From: Clostridia bacterium | Lineage (GTDB): Bacteria; Bacillota; Clostridia; Christensenellales; Aristaeellaceae | Direction of reading: 5' to 3' | Length of the DNA: 64,000 bases | Assembly: GCA_017519405.1 (NCBI GenBank) | Contig: JAFWSH010000007.1 | Coordinates: forward strand, 62,001 to 126,000 | Shown here: positions 56,622-64,000 of the stretch, piece after piece | Layout: the number at the start of each line of letters is the position of its first letter | How positions within the stretch are numbered: the first letter of the stretch is position 1 | Translations under genes and position numbers: made by a program | The notes under the pieces: generated by a model | Databases searched by the model: none | The model's input: the letters and a program-made list of their open reading frames with translations, nothing else | What the model was told of the DNA's origin: nothing

Positions 56622-56629
<8 letters not shown>
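55565..56629 (+). CDS. carA: Carbamoyl-phosphate synthase, small (glutaminase) subunit
   Basis: A 354-residue enzyme supplying ammonia to CarB. The N-terminal domain reads YLVLGNGMIFEGLRIG ... GMEGYLETLTDPSYYGQI. The C-terminal class I amidotransferase has FGICLGHQLTALALGGDT (nucleophile Cys about 242) and VQFHPEACPGPQDT. The start is ATG 55565 after AGGTGAAGG. The stop overlaps carB by eight bases. Carbamoyl phosphate feeds arginine and pyrimidine synthesis; pyrG just upstream is at the end of the latter. Confidence 0.96.
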
Positions 56630-60650
<4,021 letters not shown>

Positions 60651-60771
60651 CGGCACCTGGCGCAGGCCGGCGAGGAGGATGCAGACACACGATGCGGCTT
60701 CTCTTTGACACTGTACCGGATGTTCATACCTGCCGCATCCCGCTGCTGAAGCTGGAAGGCAATGACTATAA

Positions 60772-60819
60772 CCGAACGGGGAGATTCTCAGCTGCAATTT
60801 CAGAATCTTCCCGTTCGGG
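60772..60819 (+). terminator. Hairpin after carB-dapF, probable operon terminator
   Basis: CCGAACGGG.AGATTCT / AGAATCT.CCCGTTCGG (16 pairs with one mismatch) followed by GAATTTTGGG. The arm CCCGTTCGGGAAT is echoed by CCCGATCGGGAAT in the next promoter, so it may also be an operator. Confidence 0.55.
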
Positions 60820-60838
60820 AATTTTGGGTCGGAGCACA

Positions 60839-60867
60839 TTGACATTGCACCCGATCGGGAATACAAT
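60839..60867 (+). promoter_or_regulatory. Promoter with internal operator, hipB-like gene
   Basis: TTGACA (60839-60844), 17-base spacer, TACAAT (60862-60867). The spacer contains the palindrome CCCGATCGGG (60850-60859), well placed for autorepression by the encoded regulator. Confidence 0.65.
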
Positions 60868-60887
60868 ATAATCAAAAGGGTGATTCG

Positions 60888-61115
60888 ATGCGAACCGACA
60901 AAATTGCCGCCTTTGTCCGGGCGAGCCGGAAGGCTGCGGGTCTGACCCAGAAGGAATTCGCCATCCGCTCCGGCCTCGGGCTGCGCTTTGTGCACGACCT
61001 GGAGCAGGGAAAGGAAACCGTGCGCCTGGACAAGGTCAACCAGGCTTTAGCCATGTTCGGCATGGAGGCCGTGCCGTGCCGGATCGAACGGAAAGCGGAG
61101 GAGGACCGGCCGTGA
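60888..61115 (+). CDS. HipB-like XRE antitoxin/regulator
   Basis: A 75-residue single-domain helix-turn-helix protein (KIAAFVRASRKAAGLTQKEFAIRSGLGLRFVHDLEQGKETVRLDKVNQALAMFG). The L-T-Q-K-E-F-A ... G-x-R-x-V-x-D-L-E-x-G-K pattern is typical of HipB. The start is ATG 60888 after AAGGGTG. The stop overlaps the start (GTGA) of a 27-codon HipA-like stub, so this is the surviving half of a HipBA-type toxin-antitoxin pair. Confidence 0.75.
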   Translation: MRTDKIAAFVRASRKAAGLTQKEFAIRSGLGLRFVHDLEQGKETVRLDKVNQALAMFGMEAVPCRIERKAEEDRP

Positions 61116-61195
61116 ACGTGCTTCGTCAAGCTGGCGTGTATGTCCGGGACCGCTTCGCGGGGCTGATCCAGAAGACGGACGATGACCCAACGTAA
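61112..61195 (+). pseudogene. Truncated HipA-like toxin start
   Basis: GTG 61112, 27 codons reading VNVLRQAGVYVRDRFAGLIQKTDDD then a stop. This is the typical N-terminal segment of HipA kinases (x-V-Y-x-x-x-x-x-G-x-L), with everything downstream missing. TnpV-containing mobile sequence begins at once after it, so an insertion or deletion cut the gene. Confidence 0.5.
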
Positions 61196-61219
61196 AATAG
61201 CCGCCCCCGAAGAGGCGGC
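61194..61219 (-). terminator. Terminator of the second tnpV gene
   Basis: Minus-strand GCCGCC tcttcggg GGCGGC followed by TATTTTA, nine bases after the tnpV stop. Confidence 0.7.
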
Positions 61220-61227
61220 AGCATGGT

Positions 61228-61608
61228 TCAGTCAAAGACCAGTTCGGCAAGGATGCTCTCCTCGGCCCGATGCCGGATATTGTTCATACAAGCGACCCAG
61301 GCCATCTGATCCCGGGCTTTGAGGGCTTCGTCAACCCCCTCGGCGGATGCCATCCCGGGGATCATCGCTTCCAGCCGTGCAGCACAGCTGCGGTCAATCT
61401 CTGCCAGGTGGTCGTACAGCCGGCCGGACAGGAGCAGCCGTTCGTACAGGCCGGGGCGATGCTCCTCCAGGTACGCCTTCCGCATCCGGCCATAGCGGCC
61501 GATGGCCTGTCCGGCAGCTTTGGGGAGCGCCAGATCGGGAAGGTAATAGTCACCGTGAAGTGTGTAGTGGAAGCCGTTTTCTGTCATTTCAACCGGCAAA
61601 TGTGTCAT
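61228..61608 (-). CDS. tnpV: TnpV-like transposon-encoded protein, second copy
   Basis: A 126-residue protein with the same core as the copy at 37919 (IGRYGRMRKAYLEEHRPGLYERLLLSGRLYDHLAEIDRS), plus an N-terminal extension (MTHLPVEMTENGFHYTLHGDYYLPD) that is the common full-length form. It is associated with Clostridia mobilisable transposons, function unknown. The start is ATG 61608 after AGGAGAA. It lies just inside the right end of element B. Confidence 0.72.
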   Translation of the reverse strand: MTHLPVEMTENGFHYTLHGDYYLPDLALPKAAGQAIGRYGRMRKAYLEEHRPGLYERLLLSGRLYDHLAEIDRSCAARLEAMIPGMASAEGVDEALKARDQMAWVACMNNIRHRAEESILAELVFD

Positions 61609-61644
61609 GGTGAGATTCTCCTTTCTCGGCAGATCCTGTTTCTT

Positions 61645-61770
61645 TACCCAAATGATTCGACCAAATCCTGTTTCTACCCAAACTCCTGAGGATTGGGTAA
61701 ATCCCGAAATACCGCAGAATCTTCACCCTCAAATACCCAAACCGTCATGTAATACTGTTCTATTTGGGTA
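61645..61770. other. Putative integrase arm-type sites, right end of element B
   Basis: TACCCAAA at 61645-61652, 61675-61682 and 61734-61741; inverted TTGGGTA at 61693-61699 and TTTGGGTA at 61763-61770. The first two lie within a longer direct repeat beginning ATCCTGTTTCT. They mirror the TACCCAAA words at 16492-16530. Confidence 0.55.
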
Positions 61771-61856
61771 TGCACGACCACAAGATATTGTGTTTAGCAA
61801 TTGCTGTGTTATACTGCATGTTGTGTTATTGATCGAAATTGAACGTTCGGGAGCGA

Positions 61857-61877
61857 TTCAAGTCCTGTTTCCCGCAC
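61857..61877 (+). repeat. att copy 3
   Basis: Third exact copy of the 21-base tRNA-Leu end, again without a tRNA, followed by a homologous terminator hairpin. Confidence 0.85.
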
Positions 61878-61881
61878 TTCT

Positions 61882-61917
61882 GAAAACCCTTGAGAAATCA
61901 AGGGTTTTCACCGTTTT
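61882..61917 (+). terminator. Terminator hairpin following att copy 3
   Basis: GAAAACCCTTG / CAAGGGTTTTC then ACCGTTTTTGG; the third member of the tRNA-Leu terminator family, with compensating base changes. 61918-62250 holds only a small CCTGTTTTT/AAAACAGG repeat and no gene. Confidence 0.65.
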
Positions 61918-62253
61918 TGGCCCCTGAAAAACAGGGTTTGAAGATAGTGAAGATAGTTTTGAAGACAATTGTGTTTTGTCCCCTGTCTTCGCCTCTGGAA
62001 ATGGCTCAGATTACTCTTTGCCGTTCCAGTTTTTTTCGATGATTCTCCAAAATTATCAGGATTGCTCAAATTTATAATCTCTGTATAAGCCAAGCTACAT
62101 TCAAAGGTCGGATTGAGGGGCTTTCACCCGTGGCCTTCGAGTGCTATAATCGATGACAACCAGGACATACCTCCCGTGGAAAACAGGAAACAGGTTTTCA
62201 TGGATGATTGAGCGGGGTGACAGGCATCGGCAGCGTCCGGATTGATAAACCGG

Positions 62254-62346
62254 AACATCACCTACTGGGTGAACAAGGACACGCTGGCGGAACTCCTGCG
62301 GCAGGATGAGTGTCCGCCCAGTTTCATCATTGAATTAAAGGCATAA
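62254..62346 (+). pseudogene. Short coding remnant, unidentified
   Basis: An open frame NITYWVNKDTLAELLRQ ... FIIELKA ending in TAA, with no start codon and no ribosome site. Residue pattern and codon use look like the C-terminal end of a real protein, but I cannot identify it. Confidence 0.25.
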
Positions 62347-62375
62347 AAAAGAGCACCGAGAGCCTTAACAAATTG

Positions 62376-62513
62376 GCTTCAGCTGCGTTGAGTCTGATTG
62401 ATGAGATGCGCTACAATTCAGAGATGCGTGCTGACGGAGTGCAGCAGGTAACCAGAGTAAGCGTTGCGTTCCGGAGGAAGGAAAACCCCGTGCCGAGACA
62501 GTATTCCGACTGA
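62376..62513 (+). pseudogene. Short coding remnant, unidentified
   Basis: An open frame ASAALSLIDEMRYNSEMR ... NPVPRQYSD ending in TGA, without an obvious start. Amphipathic helix-like sequence. It looks like the C-terminal fragment of a lost gene in the degraded zone after att copy 3. Confidence 0.25.
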
Positions 62514-62522
62514 GATCCAGAG

Positions 62523-62580
62523 GAATTACATTCAAATTACATTCAGATTTACCTTCAGATTACATTCAATTACATTCAGA
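62523..62580. repeat. Short tandem repeats of ATTACATTCA
   Basis: Five imperfect, nearly contiguous copies (10-12-base units such as ATTACATTCAA, ATTACATTCAG, ATTTACCTTCAG). They lie in a non-coding stretch (62514-62675). Confidence 0.6.
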
Positions 62581-62675
62581 GTGAGGATTTGTCCAGAGCA
62601 CATGATGTCGAGGGACCGAAAGGCGCATAACCACTGATGTCTGGAAAATACAGCGGAAACAGGCTAAGGATTCCT

Positions 62676-62954
62676 CTACGATACCGTGCATATCTCCCAT
62701 GCGCCCACCGGCTTTTCAGCCACTGCCCGGGTCTGCCAGTATGAATGGGACTGCATTGCCCGCCGGTACAGGAAGATCACCGTTGGCGATCCTCTCCTTC
62801 GCCCTGTTTTCTGATAATACTCTGCTTTTGCCTGCGTGAATTGCACCTCTGCCATGAGCGGATCACAGGCGTATCCGGTCACGAGTTCTCCGCCTTCGGT
62901 TTTATCAGGATTCTTTACATATCCGATGATCTCCTGGAAAGCCCGGTGAACCTT
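62676..62954 (-). pseudogene. Fragment of a MobP relaxase
   Basis: On the minus strand the frame reads HRAFQEIIGYVKNPDKT, EGGELVTGYACDP, then AEVQFTQAKAEYYQKTGRRRG. This is the characteristic N-terminal region of MobP relaxases (compare LDYIMNPEKTNSG in the element B relaxase). It then loses similarity, and the start and the metal-binding domain are gone. It indicates another former mobile element beyond att copy 3. 62955-63200 holds nothing I recognise. Confidence 0.55.
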
Positions 62955-63246
62955 TCGACCTCGACCGGCGTGGAGTGAAATAAGGGCAGTTGTGGCGATG
63001 CTATTTCTCCTTTCAAAGCAACTGAATCTATGCTAAAATAGAAGGGACATGTTGTCGCAATCACTGTAGCCGTCAATAATCCAACAGGCATAAGTGAGAG
63101 GCAACATCACTGCACATAATACAATACTGTATGGAAACCTTGCTTGCAGGATTTTTCAAAACATGAGAGAATAATACCACCACTTGACGATGTTCTTTTT
63201 TCAAACGATGGAGAAAGCTGGTGGACGGAAGGGAGGGAAAATCGGC

Positions 63247-64000
63247 GTGAGCCCGGATTTTGGCACCTTGGCAGTGCTTTTTCCCTTGCTTCTCCTGCTG
63301 TTCGGTCTGGGGTTTACCGTAACGATTGATCCCTACATTCAGCGGGAGCATCGGCGCATCATGCTTGTCATCGTGGTGCTTTGCCTGAGTCTGATTGCCC
63401 AGAATCTATGGGATAACGAGCTTTTCATCCGCCATAAGGATCTGGCTTGGAAGAAATTTTTAGCCGCCTACGGTTACTCCGTTCGACCGGTGATTCTGGT
63501 TTTATTCCTTTTCATCATATTACCGGGCGGGCGCAAGTGGCCACAATGGCTGTTGGTGGGGATCAATGCCACGCTCTATTTTTCCTCGCCTTACACAAAG
63601 CTGTGTTTTGAAATCAGAGATTTCGACTTTGCAATGCTGCGCGGCCCGCTTTATCCTGCCTGCTTTGTGGTCAGTGGCATTCTGCTGTTGAGATTGCTGA
63701 TCTATACCTTGCTGCGCTTTCGGGAAACGAGAAAAAAAGAACAGCTCATCCCGGTTTCCATCGTGCTGAGCATCATTGTTTCCGTTGTGATCGACGTCCA
63801 TATGCGCATGGAATCACTTTCCGTTTCCTTCCTGACTATTGCCACTGTGGTGGGCAGCGTGTTTTATTATATTTGGCTGCATCTGCAATTCGTTCGGGAA
63901 CACGAGCGGGATCTGATGGCCGCCCAGCGCATCCAGATCATGATGACGCAGATCCAGCCCCACTTTCTGTTCAACGCCCTGAACACCATCCGCGCGCTGT
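63247..64000 (+). CDS. LytS/YehU-type sensor histidine kinase (partial, runs off the window)
   Basis: GTG 63247, ten bases after GGGAGGG; an in-frame ATG at 63208 is an alternative. 251 residues are visible. Six to seven hydrophobic helices span about 10-220 (FPLLLLLFGLGFTV, IMLVIVVLCLSLIA, VILVLFLFIIL, and so on). The start of the phosphoacceptor domain follows (HERDLMAAQRIQIMMTQIQPHFLFNALNTIRAL), the His_kinase-type motif with the phosphorylatable His in QPHFLFN. The GHKL ATPase lies beyond base 64000. The partner regulator is expected downstream. Confidence 0.85.
   Translation, partial: MSPDFGTLAVLFPLLLLLFGLGFTVTIDPYIQREHRRIMLVIVVLCLSLIAQNLWDNELFIRHKDLAWKKFLAAYGYSVRPVILVLFLFIILPGGRKWPQWLLVGINATLYFSSPYTKLCFEIRDFDFAMLRGPLYPACFVVSGILLLRLLIYTLLRFRETRKKEQLIPVSIVLSIIVSVVIDVHMRMESLSVSFLTIATVVGSVFYYIWLHLQFVREHERDLMAAQRIQIMMTQIQPHFLFNALNTIRAL

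Noticed and set aside
62523..62580. CRISPR or iterons from the ATTACATTCA repeats
   Set aside because: Units are nearly contiguous, short and in a decayed zone; more like slippage repeats.

Overview
The window looks like a Gram-positive, fairly high-GC member of the Clostridia (Bacillota), probably a gut or rumen anaerobe. The signs are Clostridia-type mobilisable elements (TnpV, TnpW, DUF3847, VirE-like, MobA/MobL and MobP relaxases), a class B sortase, LytTR signalling, a T-box upstream of asnB, strong GGAGG ribosome sites with frequent GTG/TTG starts, and a dapF (meso-diaminopimelate peptidoglycan). Genus-level placement is inference only.

Layout. 1-1776: chromosomal genes (end of an iron alcohol dehydrogenase, a GNAT acetyltransferase, a tRNA-dihydrouridine synthase). 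1905-2680: one promoter, seven tRNA genes (Pro, Glu, Met/Ile2, Asp, Thr, Tyr, Leu) and a terminator. 2619-16430: element A, integrated at the 3' end of tRNA-Leu, with integrase, truncated surface protein, sortase B, ParB/ParA, MobA/L relaxase, an RNA methylase and kinase pair, and recombinase remnants. 16431 onward: a second copy of the tRNA-Leu end starts element B, with integrase, Xis, a VirE-like ATPase split by a TGA, MobP relaxase, MobC and an iteron-like region. A third copy of the same 21 bp lies at 61857.

Between the second and third copies sits a nitrogen/glutamine cluster. On the minus strand are an Amt-PII fusion, guaA, two acetyltransferases, a QueG-like protein and asnB. On the plus strand is a probable operon glnA - ANTAR regulator - gltB - gltD - pyrG - carA - carB-dapF, about 14.3 kb. 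These genes make glutamine from ammonium and then spend it on glutamate, asparagine, GMP, CTP and carbamoyl phosphate. glnA and amt have very similar promoter-proximal terminator hairpins in their leaders, and asnB has a T-box.

The cluster is interrupted at 24719-40776 by a third, about 16 kb element that appears to have entered the 3' end of guaA, separating guaA from amt. It carries its own integrase, Xis, repressor, MobA/L relaxase, ParM/ParR pair and TnpV, plus sugar-degradation cargo: a domain-permuted GH3, a GH106-like enzyme, a lipoprotein and a LytTR two-component system. The end repeats, and matching 19 bp arm-type sites just inside both ends, support this reading.

60651-63200 is a graveyard of mobile remnants (HipB with a HipA stub, TnpV, arm-type repeats, att copy, relaxase fragment, short tandem repeats). 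The window ends inside a LytS/YehU-type sensor kinase. The most notable observations are the CarB-DapF fusion with an altered first catalytic cysteine, the Amt-PII fusion, the shared leader hairpins, and the three-element architecture around the nitrogen cluster.
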